64,000 nucleotides of DNA from Allomuricauda sp. ARW1Y1. GTDB taxonomy: Bacteria > Bacteroidota > Bacteroidia > Flavobacteriales > Flavobacteriaceae. Positions 7,059 through 16,073 of the stretch are shown in pieces; the stretch's first letter is position 1, and each line of letters opens with the position of its first letter. The translations under genes and the position numbers were made by a program. The stretch is from NCBI RefSeq assembly GCF_013407935.1, contig NZ_JACBZU010000002.1, positions 496,001 to 560,000 of the forward strand. The letters are read 5' to 3'. The notes under the pieces were generated by a model. The model was not told the DNA's origin, searched no databases, and saw only the letters and a list, made by a program, of their open reading frames with translations.

Positions 7059-10000
7059 ATGAGTTTTATTAATTCCGTACTAAAGGTATTTGTAGGAGAC
7101 AAATCGGAGAAGGATGTGAAATCCCTGCAACCTTTGGTGAAAGAAATCAAATCCTTTGAGCAGCAGCTGGAAGGATTGTCACATGACGAACTGAGACAGA
7201 AAACAGCCGAATTCAAGGCCCGAATAGCCGAAGACTGCAAAGAAATCAATAACAAAATAGCCGAGTTACAGGCAGAGGTCGAAAACTCCAACGACATTGA
7301 CCGTAACGAAGAGATTTATTCCGAAATCGACAAACTCAACGAGGAAGCCTACAAAATTTCGGAAAAAACCCTGAACGATATACTTCCAGAAGCCTTTGCC
7401 GTGGTCAAGGAAACCGCAAAACGATTTGCGGCCAACGAAACCCTAACGGTCACTGCAAGCGAATTTGATCGCATGCTATCCGGTGATAAGGATTATGTGA
7501 CCTTGGAAGGCGATAAAGCAGTTTGGCAAAACTCATGGGATGCCGCAGGCAAGGAAGTGACCTGGGATATGGTGCATTACGATGTTCAGCTGATCGGTGG
7601 TATAGCCCTGCACCAAGGAAAAATTGCCGAAATGCAAACAGGTGAGGGTAAAACATTGGTAGCCACCCTCCCACTCTATTTGAACGCATTGGCAGGAAAA
7701 GGTGCCCACTTGGTGACGGTAAACGATTACCTCGCCAAAAGGGACAGCGCTTGGATGGCCCCTATTTTTGAGTTCCATGGGCTTTCCGTGGACTGCATCG
7801 ATAAGCACCGACCCAATTCCGATGGAAGAAGGGCCGCCTACAATGCCGATATTACCTACGGTACCAACAACGAGTTTGGTTTTGATTATCTGAGGGACAA
7901 CATGGCGCATACTCCAGATGATTTGGTACAGCGCCCGCACCACTACGCCATTGTGGATGAGGTGGATTCGGTATTGATAGATGATGCCCGTACCCCTTTG
8001 ATCATCTCGGGTCCGGTTCCAGAAGGTGACCGACATGAGTTCAATGAGCTAAAGCCCCAAGTTGCCGACATTGTGCAAAAGCAACGCCAGCACCTGACAG
8101 GCGTATTGGCCGAGGCCAAAAAATTGATCAAGGAAGGCAACACCAAAGAAGGAGGCTTTCTTTTACTTCGCGTGCATCGCGGACTTCCGAAAAACAAGGC
8201 ACTCATCAAGTTTTTGAGCGAAGAGGGCGTGAAGCAACTGCTTCAAAAGACCGAAAATTTTTACATGCAGGACAACAATAGGGAAATGCCCAAAGTGGAC
8301 GAAGACCTATTGTTCGTTATCGATGAAAAGAACAACCAAATCGAATTGACCGATAAAGGGGTGGAATACATCTCCGACGATCAGGACAAGGAATTCTTTG
8401 TGATGCCCGATATTGGAAGTGAGATTGCAAAAATCGAGAACCAAGGTCTGGAAATCGAAAAAGAAGCGGAGCTCAAGGAAGAACTCTTCAAGGATTTTGC
8501 CGTTAAGAGCGAACGCATCCACACCATGACCCAATTGTTGAAAGCCTACACCCTTTTTGAAAAAGACGTGGAGTATGTGGTGATGAACAACAAGGTAATG
8601 ATCGTGGATGAACAAACCGGTCGTATCATGGACGGGCGTCGATACTCCGATGGTCTCCACCAAGCCATTGAGGCCAAGGAGAACGTAAAAATCGAGGCGA
8701 TGACCCAGACCTTTGCCACCATCACCCTTCAGAACTATTTTAGAATGTACAACAAGCTATCCGGTATGACGGGTACAGCGGTGACAGAAGCAGGTGAATT
8801 TTGGGAAATCTATGAGTTGGACGTAATGGAAATCCCAACCAACCGACCCATCGCCCGTGACGACAGGCACGATTTGATCTACAAGACCAAACGCGAAAAA
8901 TACAATGCCATCATAGACGAGGTTACCAAACTATCGCAGGCCGGTAGGCCCGTTTTGATTGGTACTACTTCTGTTGAAATTTCAGAGTTGCTGTCCAAAT
9001 TGTTGAGCGTACGCAAAGTGCCGCACAACGTATTGAACGCAAAGCTCCACAAAAAAGAGGCGGATATCGTTGCCGAAGCTGGTAAGGCTGGAGTGGTGAC
9101 CATCGCCACCAACATGGCCGGTAGGGGTACCGATATTAAATTGTCCCCAGAGGTGAAAGAAGCCGGTGGTTTGGCCATTATTGGTACGGAACGCCACGAT
9201 TCCAGACGTGTGGACAGGCAGCTCAGAGGTCGTTCCGGACGTCAAGGAGACCCCGGTAGTTCCCAATTCTATGTCTCGCTGGAAGATAATTTGATGCGTT
9301 TATTTGGATCGGACCGTGTGGCCAAAATGATGGACCGCATGGGCTTGGAAGAAGGTGAAGTAATCCAACATTCCATGATGACCAAATCCATAGAGCGTGC
9401 CCAGAAAAAAGTAGAGGAAAACAACTTTGGTATCCGTAAGCGTTTGTTGGAATATGATGATGTAATGAACGCGCAGCGAGAGGTCATTTACAAACGAAGA
9501 CGCCATGCCTTGGAAGGGGAACGCCTCAAAGTGGATATCGCCAACATGATATACGATACCTGTGAGGCCATAGCCGAGACCAACAAAATGGCAGATGACT
9601 TCAAGAACTTCGAGTTTGAGCTCATCAAATACTTCTCCATTACATCACCGATAAGTGAAGAAGAGTTCAAAAGAATGAGTTTCCAGCAGATTGCCATGAA
9701 AATCAATGACGAGGCCTATGCTTTCTACAAGCAAAAGATGGAGCGTAGCGCCAGTGTGGCATTCCAGGTCATTAAAAAGGTATACGAGGACGAATCCAAT
9801 AAATTCGAACGCATTGTGGTGCCTTTCACCGATGGTATCAAATCGCTGAATGTGGTGACCAATTTGGAAAAGGCGTACAATACCAATGGTAAGCAGTTGA
9901 TTACCGATTTCGAGAAAAACATCACACTGGCAATCATCGATGATTCTTGGAAAACACACTTGCGCAAAATGGATGAGTTGAAACAATCCGTGCAATTGGC

Positions 10001-10421
10001 CGTCCATGAGCAAAAAGATCCTTTGTTGATTTATAAGTTTGAGGCTTTTGAACTTTTCAAGGAGATGATGGACAAGGTGAACCGTGAGGTCATCTCTTTC
10101 CTTTTCAAAGGGGAACTGCCTTCCGAGAACACCAATCAAATCCAAGAAGCACGTGCGGCACGCCGTCCAAAGGAAAATCTTCAGACCACGAAGGAAGAAA
10201 TTCCCAATAGCGACGAATTAGCGGCCCAGAATAGAGCTGCCGGTCAAACCCAAGGACAACGTCCACAGGTTACGGAAACCATTGTTCGGGAAAAACCGAA
10301 AATTGGTAGAAACGAGAGGGTAACCATTAAAAATGTAATGTCGGGCGAAAGCAAGACCGTGAAATATAAACAGGCCGAACCCTTAATAGACAAAGGGGAA
10401 TGGGTACTGGTCAACGACTAG
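7059..10421 (+). CDS. secA: Preprotein translocase ATPase SecA
   Basis: Motor that drives unfolded precursors through SecYEG. The 1120 residues include Walker A MQTGEGKT (192-199), the DEVD Walker B (300-303), the preprotein cross-linking region, the GTRGTD-like motif ([11 protein letters not shown]) and the [14 protein letters not shown] helicase segment. The protein is longer than the ~900 residues of E. coli SecA because of an N-terminal acidic insertion (about 55-100) and insertions around 330-480, as is normal in Bacteroidota. The C-terminus ends in a Cys-free [19 protein letters not shown], so the zinc-binding SecB-docking motif is absent. It is a single-gene unit between two terminators. 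Confidence 0.97.
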   Translation: MSFINSVLKVFVGDKSEKDVKSLQPLVKEIKSFEQQLEGLSHDELRQKTAEFKARIAEDCKEINNKIAELQAEVENSNDIDRNEEIYSEIDKLNEEAYKISEKTLNDILPEAFAVVKETAKRFAANETLTVTASEFDRMLSGDKDYVTLEGDKAVWQNSWDAAGKEVTWDMVHYDVQLIGGIALHQGKIAEMQTGEGKTLVATLPLYLNALAGKGAHLVTVNDYLAKRDSAWMAPIFEFHGLSVDCIDKHRPNSDGRRAAYNADITYGTNNEFGFDYLRDNMAHTPDDLVQRPHHYAIVDEVDSVLIDDARTPLIISGPVPEGDRHEFNELKPQVADIVQKQRQHLTGVLAEAKKLIKEGNTKEGGFLLLRVHRGLPKNKALIKFLSEEGVKQLLQKTENFYMQDNNREMPKVDEDLLFVIDEKNNQIELTDKGVEYISDDQDKEFFVMPDIGSEIAKIENQGLEIEKEAELKEELFKDFAVKSERIHTMTQLLKAYTLFEKDVEYVVMNNKVMIVDEQTGRIMDGRRYSDGLHQAIEAKENVKIEAMTQTFATITLQNYFRMYNKLSGMTGTAVTEAGEFWEIYELDVMEIPTNRPIARDDRHDLIYKTKREKYNAIIDEVTKLSQAGRPVLIGTTSVEISELLSKLLSVRKVPHNVLNAKLHKKEADIVAEAGKAGVVTIATNMAGRGTDIKLSPEVKEAGGLAIIGTERHDSRRVDRQLRGRSGRQGDPGSSQFYVSLEDNLMRLFGSDRVAKMMDRMGLEEGEVIQHSMMTKSIERAQKKVEENNFGIRKRLLEYDDVMNAQREVIYKRRRHALEGERLKVDIANMIYDTCEAIAETNKMADDFKNFEFELIKYFSITSPISEEEFKRMSFQQIAMKINDEAYAFYKQKMERSASVAFQVIKKVYEDESNKFERIVVPFTDGIKSLNVVTNLEKAYNTNGKQLITDFEKNITLAIIDDSWKTHLRKMDELKQSVQLAVHEQKDPLLIYKFEAFELFKEMMDKVNREVISFLFKGELPSENTNQIQEARAARRPKENLQTTKEEIPNSDELAAQNRAAGQTQGQRPQVTETIVREKPKIGRNERVTIKNVMSGESKTVKYKQAEPLIDKGEWVLVND

Positions 10422-10441
10422 TGAAAGCCTTCAAAACACAC

Positions 10442-10475
10442 AAAGTGGCAGTTATTATAGCTGCCACTTTTTTTA
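10442..10475 (+). terminator. Rho-independent terminator after secA
   Basis: Perfect 10-bp stem AAAGTGGCAG / CTGCCACTTT with a 9-nt AT-rich loop, followed by a T tract, 20 bp after the secA stop. Confidence 0.88.
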
Positions 10476-10579
10476 TATCAAAAACATAATTAGATTTACA
10501 GCTTGAAACACCCCAACAAGCAGCTCTACCACACACCATTCAACCTATTTTGTGGTCAGGGCACATTCACGCGCAGCAT

Positions 10580-11800
10580 ATGAAAGTTCCTAGAAAGGAT
10601 ACATATCGATTACAAGATAAGATTGATTTGATACTCAAGGTAAACTACAATTCATCATTCTTTGCTGCCATTTTCGGATTGGTGTGCTATTTCTTTTTGC
10701 ATATTGAAGGGGTGATTCCCTACACTTTTCTGGCGTATGCCTTTATCAATATAGTGAACACACTTTTGTACAAGCAACATCAAAAATTGGTGCTTACCTA
10801 TAATTTAACCTCTATCCTATCCATGTTAGGGGCCGTGGTGATTACCATGTACAGTGGAGGTATCAAAAGTCCGTTCATTTTTGTTTTGGCCATTATTGTT
10901 TTTGCCGGATATGTCACCACCAAAGTTTTTGGCCAATTGTACCTCATTTTGAACCTTGCGGTACTCACCTTGTTATTCCTTTATGAAATCGGGGACTTTA
11001 AAATATCGCAGAACACCGTACCAGAAGCATCCCAAACCTGGTTTGCCTATTTGAGTGCAGTATTTGCCGTGTACCTTTTGGGAGGCGTTTTTGGGAAGAA
11101 CTTGTTAAGGGCCCATCATAAATTGTACAAATCCCGCAACGAGATCCAACTTCGTATCGATGAAAAGGAAACCCTGTTAAAGGAAGTGCACCACCGGGTC
11201 AAAAACAACCTACAGACCGTTTCCAGTCTGCTGAGCCTTCAATCGCGTTCCATTGACGACAGTAAGATCAGTAATATCATAAAAAGTAGCCAAAACCGAG
11301 TGGTATCCATGGCCATGGTTCACGAAATGCTCTACAAGCGGGACGACTACCTTTCCAAAATTGAACTGGAACCTTATGTGAAGGAATTGTGCGATTATTT
11401 GGTACGATCCGTAGAAGGAAGCGGTAGGGACGTTAAAGTGAACTTGGACATCAAAAACTACAAGTTGAGCATCGATACGGTGATTCCATTGGGGCTCATC
11501 ATCAACGAAACCATTACCAACGCTTTAAAATACGGTATTGTCGAAGTACCGAACGGGGAAATCCATGTTTCCGTTGAAAAAATCAATGAAAACCGCTACA
11601 AAATGTACTTGGGCGACAATGGTATCGGGTATTCCGAGGAAATTAACCCTAAAACGTCCAATTCTTTAGGTTTAAAACTTATTTATAACCTCGCTAGGCA
11701 GTTGAGGGGCTCCATTACCCGTGACTACTCCAAAAAGGGGACCCACTACACCATCGAATTTGAAGAGGTAATCGAACAATTTAATTCTGTGGATAATTAA
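10580..11800 (+). CDS. Membrane sensor histidine kinase, HisKA_2 type
   Basis: 406 residues. Five to six transmembrane helices fill residues 22-175 without an extracytoplasmic sensor domain. The DHp helix has KEVHHRVKNNLQ (201-212, phospho-acceptor His in the HHR motif of HisKA_2). The ATPase domain has an N-box NETITNAL (309-316), DNGIG (346-350) and NSLGLKL (361-367). The start is set at ATG 10580 because the alternative TTG at 10550 only adds a hydrophilic tail. No response regulator is adjacent, so the partner is encoded elsewhere. The bare membrane domain suggests it senses the membrane state or a lipophilic signal (inference). Confidence 0.85.
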   Translation: MKVPRKDTYRLQDKIDLILKVNYNSSFFAAIFGLVCYFFLHIEGVIPYTFLAYAFINIVNTLLYKQHQKLVLTYNLTSILSMLGAVVITMYSGGIKSPFIFVLAIIVFAGYVTTKVFGQLYLILNLAVLTLLFLYEIGDFKISQNTVPEASQTWFAYLSAVFAVYLLGGVFGKNLLRAHHKLYKSRNEIQLRIDEKETLLKEVHHRVKNNLQTVSSLLSLQSRSIDDSKISNIIKSSQNRVVSMAMVHEMLYKRDDYLSKIELEPYVKELCDYLVRSVEGSGRDVKVNLDIKNYKLSIDTVIPLGLIINETITNALKYGIVEVPNGEIHVSVEKINENRYKMYLGDNGIGYSEEINPKTSNSLGLKLIYNLARQLRGSITRDYSKKGTHYTIEFEEVIEQFNSVDN

Positions 11801-11803
11801 GAC

Positions 11804-11829
11804 AAAAAAAGTCGGTGTAAAACACCGAC
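11804..11829 (-). terminator. Rho-independent terminator of the small-ORF operon
   Basis: Perfect 8-bp stem GTCGGTGT / ACACCGAC (11811-11818 and 11822-11829) with a 3-nt loop. The run of seven A at 11804-11810 becomes a T tract only on the minus strand, so it ends the transcript of the two minus-strand ORFs at 11866-12199 rather than the kinase gene. Confidence 0.8.
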
Positions 11830-11865
11830 CTTCATCAATACCTATTCCACTATAAACTTAAACTT

Positions 11866-11961
11866 CTAAAACTTTCTTTCCCGAAAAGAGAAAGCAATAC
11901 TTGCCAAAACAAAGGCAGTACTTAAAAACAACACGGAAGGTATCAACATTTCCAACATCAT
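11866..11961 (-). CDS. 31-residue single-helix membrane peptide (small ORF)
   Basis: ATG at 11961 (a second ATG follows directly), TAG at 11866-11868. The peptide begins MMLEMLIPSVLFLS, continues through a strongly hydrophobic helix and ends in a charged FRERKF. The frame opens one base after the stop of the upstream small gene and the minus-strand terminator follows 37 bp after its stop. It therefore sits exactly where a translationally coupled second cistron would. I do not recognise a family. A random ORF of this length is possible, but the composition, placement and terminator argue for a real membrane microprotein. Confidence 0.5.
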   Translation of the reverse strand: MMLEMLIPSVLFLSTAFVLASIAFSFRERKF

Positions 11962-11962
11962 A

Positions 11963-12199
11963 TTAAGCTAGTTTAGCTCGGTCCTTCTTCGTTTTGAAAG
12001 AAAGCTCTTTTTTGATTCGTGAGTTCTTGAATTTGTACAATCTTGCGGTCTTTCTATCCTTTCTTACTTCTTTGTTAATTTCAACCTTCAACTCAACACC
12101 CATGGCAATCGTTTCCACTTTAGCCTCTTTGGATAGATCCTGAGCAGAAGCCATGGTTCCGAAAAAAGTGATTGCGATAATGGTGAAAATTGTCTTCAT
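11963..12199 (-). CDS. Small exported basic protein
   Basis: 78 residues. The signal peptide MKTIFTIIAITFFGTMASA is cleaved before Q20 or so. The mature part of about 59 residues is rich in Lys and Arg (NKEVRKDRKTARLYKFKNSRIKKE and on) with no cysteine. It should be periplasmic. No family is recognised. Co-directional with the 31-residue ORF, it forms a two-cistron unit ending at the 11804-11829 terminator. The upstream region has a TAATTTTA near-match to a -7 element, which is weak. Confidence 0.65.
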   Translation of the reverse strand: MKTIFTIIAITFFGTMASAQDLSKEAKVETIAMGVELKVEINKEVRKDRKTARLYKFKNSRIKKELSFKTKKDRAKLA

Positions 12200-12599
12200 T
12201 GTTCTAATTGTTTTACGATGTAAAATTAATTTCAGCGACAGCCCCAGCCCGATTTCCTTCGCTCAATGACGCCTTTCTTTCGGTGAATACATTTTTTTCG
12301 GGTGAAGTGTTTTTTATCCTCGACGAACGTTTTCGACCCCAAAAACAGCACACCGAAGGCATGTGCATTTCATCGATCATATCACTTTTGAAGGATGTGT
12401 AACCTATTGAAGTTCAATAGATTATTTGTAAGAAAAAGATTATAATTTGTAAGACTCATGTAGGAAATAACAACAAAAATCTATGTGTGTTGAATAAGAT
12501 TGGAGAACGACATTGTCTCGATCAAATAGAAGCTTAACAAATTTTAACGGCCATCCGTGTAATAGTTGGTATCTTGATACAACTAAACAAGAAACTAAA
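12200..12599. other. 400-bp intergenic region between the small exported gene and msrA
   Basis: No convincing gene is seen; a 64-codon plus-strand frame at 12208-12402 has poor composition. The region holds a perfect 17-nt palindrome CTATTGAA-G-TTCAATAG (12404-12420), two copies of TTTGTAAGA (12425 and 12446), and near 12239-12269 a GTCATTGAGCGAAGGAAATC-like stretch on the minus strand that resembles widespread intergenic repeats of this phylum. Promoters for both flanking genes should lie here, but no perfect TAnnTTTG is obvious. Confidence 0.45.
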
Positions 12600-13295
12600 A
12601 TGAATACCGTGAAAACTCCATTTTTAATTCTACTGTTATTGGCATCCATTAGTTGCCAACCCAAAAACAAATCAAACAAAGAAGATGTTGCCAAAAGTGA
12701 ACCGGCGGAAGCCCAATTGGAAACCAAATTAACGGCCGAGCAATTGCAGGATTACGAGACCGCCTATTTTGCCAGTGGATGCTTTTGGTGCGTGGAGGCC
12801 ATTTTTGAAAGTGTCAAAGGCGTAAAAGAGGTCTATTCCGGATACGCCGGAGGTACCGAAAAAAATCCGACCTATGAGGAGGTTTCCTATGGAAGGACCA
12901 CCCATGCCGAAGCCGTAAAGGTGTTTTATGACCCAGAGGTCATTTCTTTTACACAATTGGTTCAGGTATTCTTTGGTTCCCACGATCCCACCACCCTCAA
13001 CAGACAAGGCCCTGATCGCGGTCCACAATACCGTTCCATTGCCTTTTATAAAAATGATAAGGAAAAAAAGATTATCCAGGATTACATGAACAAGCTGGAA
13101 ACCGAAAATGTGTATGGCGACCGTCCTATCGTAACGGAGGTGAAAGCTTTTGATACTTTCTACATGGCCGAAGAGTATCATCAAGACTATGAAAAACGTA
13201 ATCCAAACAATAGTTATATCCGAAATGTTTCAATTCCCAGATTGAACCGTTTCAAGGAAAACTTTCAATCCTACCTAAAGGAAGATGCACATTAA
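12600..13295 (+). CDS. msrA: Peptide-methionine (S)-S-oxide reductase, lipoprotein form
   Basis: Reduces methionine-S-sulfoxide in oxidised proteins. The 231-residue protein has the catalytic GCFWCVE (60-66, Cys61), the GYAGG and YEEVSYGRTTHAEAV segments, HDPTTLNRQGPDRGPQYRS and the EYHQDY C-terminal motif of MsrA. It starts with a lipoprotein signal: hydrophobic LILLLLASIS then Cys19, followed by a ~35-residue linker. This places the enzyme on the outer face of the membrane in the periplasm. ATG 12600 was chosen over an upstream start at 12513 because it gives this signal peptide. MsrB is not fused or adjacent. Confidence 0.92.
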   Translation: MNTVKTPFLILLLLASISCQPKNKSNKEDVAKSEPAEAQLETKLTAEQLQDYETAYFASGCFWCVEAIFESVKGVKEVYSGYAGGTEKNPTYEEVSYGRTTHAEAVKVFYDPEVISFTQLVQVFFGSHDPTTLNRQGPDRGPQYRSIAFYKNDKEKKIIQDYMNKLETENVYGDRPIVTEVKAFDTFYMAEEYHQDYEKRNPNNSYIRNVSIPRLNRFKENFQSYLKEDAH

Positions 13296-13343
13296 TGAAG
13301 TGGAGGTAGGTTGTTGCTTGTAGGAGAAAATGCCTATGAGGTT

Positions 13344-13395
13344 CGAGGTGGTTTGTGGGACTGGCTGTACAAGCTAGTTCTTAAGAACCACCTCG
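13344..13395. repeat. 10-bp inverted repeat between convergent genes
   Basis: CGAGGTGGTT (13344-13353) and AACCACCTCG (13386-13395), 32 nt apart. A smaller palindrome GTTCTTAAGAAC (13377-13388) overlaps the right arm. The right arm overlaps the last codons of the minus-strand gene that ends at 13374. It could fold in RNA as a long stem near the transcript ends of msrA and the facing gene. No T tract follows, so a terminator role is uncertain. Confidence 0.45.
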
Positions 13396-14822
13396 CTGTA
13401 TTTGGAGTTGATCTTGATGGTTTTCCCATCTGTCTTGTTCAAATGGTAACCCGTATAGGCGTTGCCTCCATTCTTTTTGGTGGATGTCAACTTTAGGGAT
13501 TTTGGATATTGAAAACCAGAAGTTGTCTCGTTCACCGAAATGGTATAGGGAGTTTCTGGAAGAACACAATCCAACTCCCCATTCTCCACCGAAATATCGA
13601 TGGTTTGGAACCCATCGGAAACCTGGTCTATGCTCAAGGCACCAAAATTATTCGTCACCAAGGCCTTGCCCACTACTTTTCCGATAACCACGTTGGAGGA
13701 TACCGAATTCAATCGCAGCTCCTTCACCTCCTTTAAATTGACTTTATCCGAATAATCGGCCCTGAGCCTACCATAGTTCCAGTTCTGTACCACTACCGGG
13801 GAGTAGGATACACGAATATCGGTGTTGGCCCCTTCAATGGTAGAAGCAAGCAAGCTTGCGTAGGACAAGCTTGCATTGATGTTTTTGGTGTTTTCGGCAA
13901 GTTTCACCTCACCGTGCCTCACGTTCATGTTCAATTTAATGTACTTGGGCATTTTAATGATGATTCGCTTTTTGACCTTGTATTCCTTATGTTTTCCATC
14001 AGAAGAAAAATAGAACACATTGGGGCTTCCGTGTATGGTCCTGGCCTCTTCCCGTAGTTGTTTTCTGAGTTCCGCCTGTTCGCTTCTGAGCTCTTCCCTT
14101 TGGGCACGAAGTTCTTCGCGCTGCTCCCTCAATTGTTCGTGCATTTCCTCGCGCACCTTTTCACGCTCTTCTCGGAGTTTGTCACGTTCTCCCCTCATCT
14201 CTTCCCTTCGGGCGTTGCGCTCCTCGGCCATCTTCTCCATTTCTTCGCCCCATTTTTCAAAGCGCTCCTTATATTCCTTATCAAAGGTTTTCTCAAACTC
14301 CTTTTGCCACTCCTTCATATATTTCTCTCCATCCTTTTTATAGGCATCATAGTCAAACTCAATGGGCGGCAGGGGCGGCAAAGGTGGCATGGAAGGCATT
14401 ACGGCAATTTCTGGAAGCACAATCTCAGGAATTTCCACATTGGCCATAATTTCCGCTACCGATGGCATATCGGGAACACCAATATTTACCGTGTTGAAGT
14501 CAAAGGAATAAGGTGATGCCCCTTTGGTACTGACCTCAATTTCCTTGCTATTTCCCATAATCTTCACCAAATCCCTATCAAAATAGGAATCGGCCTCCTT
14601 TTTATCCACACCATCCAACTCGATGATAGCGGTGATTTCCACTTCGTCCTTATTCCATGTTTGGAACTCAATGTCCGCATAACTGGTCGTGATGTTCAAC
14701 TCCGTGTCCTTGTTGACATTGAAAGTTTCTTTGTAGGTTTTGGACTTTTGTTGTGCCATACCGGTAAAACCGACGAGCACAAGCAGCAATCCACTACACC
14801 ATATTTGATGATTCCTGTTCAT
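13374..14822 (-). CDS. Secreted DUF4097-like protein with central coiled coil
   Basis: 482 residues. Signal peptide at 1-23 (ending GMA). Residues 27-110 and 265-482 are beta-rich, with stepwise TSYADIEFQTWNKDEVEI and VRHGEVKLAENTKNINASLSYASL patterns typical of DUF4097-type adhesin solenoids. Between them sits a Pro-rich stretch (118-153: MPPLPPLPP) and a 100-residue, highly charged coiled coil (160-262, repeated REELRAQREELRSEQ heptads). It is the third gene after an ECF sigma factor and an anti-sigma-like protein, each overlapping the next, so it is probably the envelope partner of that module. The two-part solenoid with an inserted coiled coil is unusual. Confidence 0.7.
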   Translation of the reverse strand: MNRNHQIWCSGLLLVLVGFTGMAQQKSKTYKETFNVNKDTELNITTSYADIEFQTWNKDEVEITAIIELDGVDKKEADSYFDRDLVKIMGNSKEIEVSTKGASPYSFDFNTVNIGVPDMPSVAEIMANVEIPEIVLPEIAVMPSMPPLPPLPPIEFDYDAYKKDGEKYMKEWQKEFEKTFDKEYKERFEKWGEEMEKMAEERNARREEMRGERDKLREEREKVREEMHEQLREQREELRAQREELRSEQAELRKQLREEARTIHGSPNVFYFSSDGKHKEYKVKKRIIIKMPKYIKLNMNVRHGEVKLAENTKNINASLSYASLLASTIEGANTDIRVSYSPVVVQNWNYGRLRADYSDKVNLKEVKELRLNSVSSNVVIGKVVGKALVTNNFGALSIDQVSDGFQTIDISVENGELDCVLPETPYTISVNETTSGFQYPKSLKLTSTKKNGGNAYTGYHLNKTDGKTIKINSKYSEVVLKN

Positions 14823-15396
14823 TTTTTGATGATTTTAATTGATTTAACTTTGATTTTAATTTTTGCAACAACTGCAACCGTAGCTGTAGGTTGTTCACCA
14901 AGGCGCTGATGGTCTGGTCGTTGGGACCCAATTCGTTCAGCTCTTGGTTCAATCGTTGATATTCTTGATTCAGTTCGGCCAAACGTTCCATATAACTGTC
15001 CACCAATTCCTTGTTCCCAGGGTCGTCGGCCAAATCGGACAATTGTAGGTTGATGTTGGTCGTGTAGTACGTTTCTATCTTTTTGAGGTCTGGGGACAAA
15101 TCACCCAATGAAATGCCCTGTACCTCTCCGCTCGGATTGTTCCTATCCACCACCGTCACCTTTTCATCGGGAAGCGGTTTGGTATCCGAACTGGAGAAAT
15201 AATAAATGGACAACCCAAGTACCACCACCACCGAGGCAGCTATCTGCATCCATAGGGAAAACACCTTTTGTTTTGGAGGGTTTTTGGGGAGTTCCTGCTC
15301 CAACTTGGCAAAGAACCGGTCCTCATGTCCCTCTTTCATGGTAAAACCTTGCTCCTCCCTTTCCTTTTCAAACAATTTTCTAAGATCACGTGCCAT
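14794..15396 (-). CDS. Membrane-anchored anti-sigma-factor-like protein
   Basis: 200 residues: a cytoplasmic N-terminus (1-45) with a GHEDRFFAKLEQEL motif (23-36), one transmembrane helix (about 47-68), and a periplasmic region whose last ~85 residues form a coiled coil (LAELNQEYQRLNQELNELG, LQLRLQLLQKLKSKLNQ). The topology fits regulators of ECF sigma factors in flavobacteria. No zinc-binding HxxxCxxC motif is present. The gene overlaps the sigma gene upstream by 11 bp and the coiled-coil DUF4097 gene downstream by 29 bp. The anti-sigma role is inferred from topology and position. Confidence 0.68.
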   Translation of the reverse strand: MARDLRKLFEKEREEQGFTMKEGHEDRFFAKLEQELPKNPPKQKVFSLWMQIAASVVVVLGLSIYYFSSSDTKPLPDEKVTVVDRNNPSGEVQGISLGDLSPDLKKIETYYTTNINLQLSDLADDPGNKELVDSYMERLAELNQEYQRLNQELNELGPNDQTISALVNNLQLRLQLLQKLKSKLNQLKSSKNEQESSNMV

Positions 15397-16012
15397 AAGC
15401 CAAATCCTTTAATTTTTCTTTCAGTTGTGCCTTTCCTCTTAAGAGCCTCGTTCTAGATGTTGTTTCCGTTATGTCCAGAATTTCGGAAATCTCACTGTGG
15501 TCGTATCCTTCCACTAGAAACAATTGCACTACATATTTATATTTTGGTGCCAGTTCGTCGATGGCTTCCTTGACCTGATCCATGGAGATGCCTTCTTCCA
15601 CGGACCAATCATCATCCGCAGCGACCTGCATATAATTCTCGTTCAACTCCACCGTTCGTTGGTGTTTCGACTTTAAAAAATCGATACTCCCATTCACCAC
15701 AATACGTTTCAACCAAGCCCCGAACGTGACATCCCCCTTAAATTGCTCAATCCGCTGAAACGCTTTTATGAACGAATCCTGAAACACATCTTCGGCATCA
15801 TCAGAATTTTTAAGGAACCGCATGGCCACACAGAACATCCCATCGCAATACTGACGGTACAGTTTCATTTGTGCATGACGGTCGTTTGCCTTGCACTGCT
15901 CTACAAGCTCGATATGGAGCGCACTTGGTTCTATGTTCGGTTTTTTTAGTGGTTCTGTACTAAGGACGATGCAAAAAACGCAACGTTGCAAATTAGGTAG
16001 TTTTTGGCGCAT
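15386..16012 (-). CDS. ECF-type RNA polymerase sigma factor
   Basis: Sigma-70 family region 2 (AMRFLKNSDDAEDVFQDSF, GAWLKRIVVNGSIDFL) and region 4 (DELAPKYKYVVQLFLVEG, YDHSEISEILDITETTSRTRL) are clear. The ATG at 16012 gives 208 residues. An in-frame start at 16054 would fall inside the ohr terminator and is unlikely. The N-terminal ~20 residues (LPNLQRCVFCIVLS) look unlike a sigma factor, so the true start may be further downstream at a non-ATG codon. It heads a three-gene cluster with the anti-sigma-like and DUF4097-like genes. Confidence 0.85.
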   Translation of the reverse strand: MRQKLPNLQRCVFCIVLSTEPLKKPNIEPSALHIELVEQCKANDRHAQMKLYRQYCDGMFCVAMRFLKNSDDAEDVFQDSFIKAFQRIEQFKGDVTFGAWLKRIVVNGSIDFLKSKHQRTVELNENYMQVAADDDWSVEEGISMDQVKEAIDELAPKYKYVVQLFLVEGYDHSEISEILDITETTSRTRLLRGKAQLKEKLKDLAYGT

Positions 16013-16015
16013 TTT

Positions 16016-16051
16016 TAACAAAAAAGCCCCGCTGCACATCACAACGGGGCT
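16016..16051 (-). terminator. Rho-independent terminator of ohr
   Basis: AGCCCCG (16025-16031) pairs with CGGGGCT (16045-16051). The A tract to its left reads as T on the minus strand. It lies 22 bp after the ohr stop and immediately upstream of the sigma factor gene. Confidence 0.8.
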
Positions 16052-16073
16052 CATTTTTAATAGGTTACGCAGT

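Noticed and set aside
7059-10421. SecA as truncated because its zinc-binding C-terminus is absent
   Set aside because: Bacteroidota SecA normally lacks this motif and ends in a conserved GEWVLVND-like tail, as seen here.
10550-10580. TTG start for the histidine kinase at 10550
   Set aside because: It adds ten polar residues before a better ATG (10580) that begins a normal N-terminus, and it lies on a near-consensus promoter-like TATTTTG.
11811-11829. Terminator of the histidine kinase gene
   Set aside because: The T tract that should follow the hairpin is on the minus strand; on the plus strand it is followed by CTTCATC.
12208-12402. 64-codon plus-strand ORF in the intergenic region
   Set aside because: Composition is poor for a coding gene (mixed, no domain, no hydrophobic signal) and part of it overlaps a repeat-like stretch.
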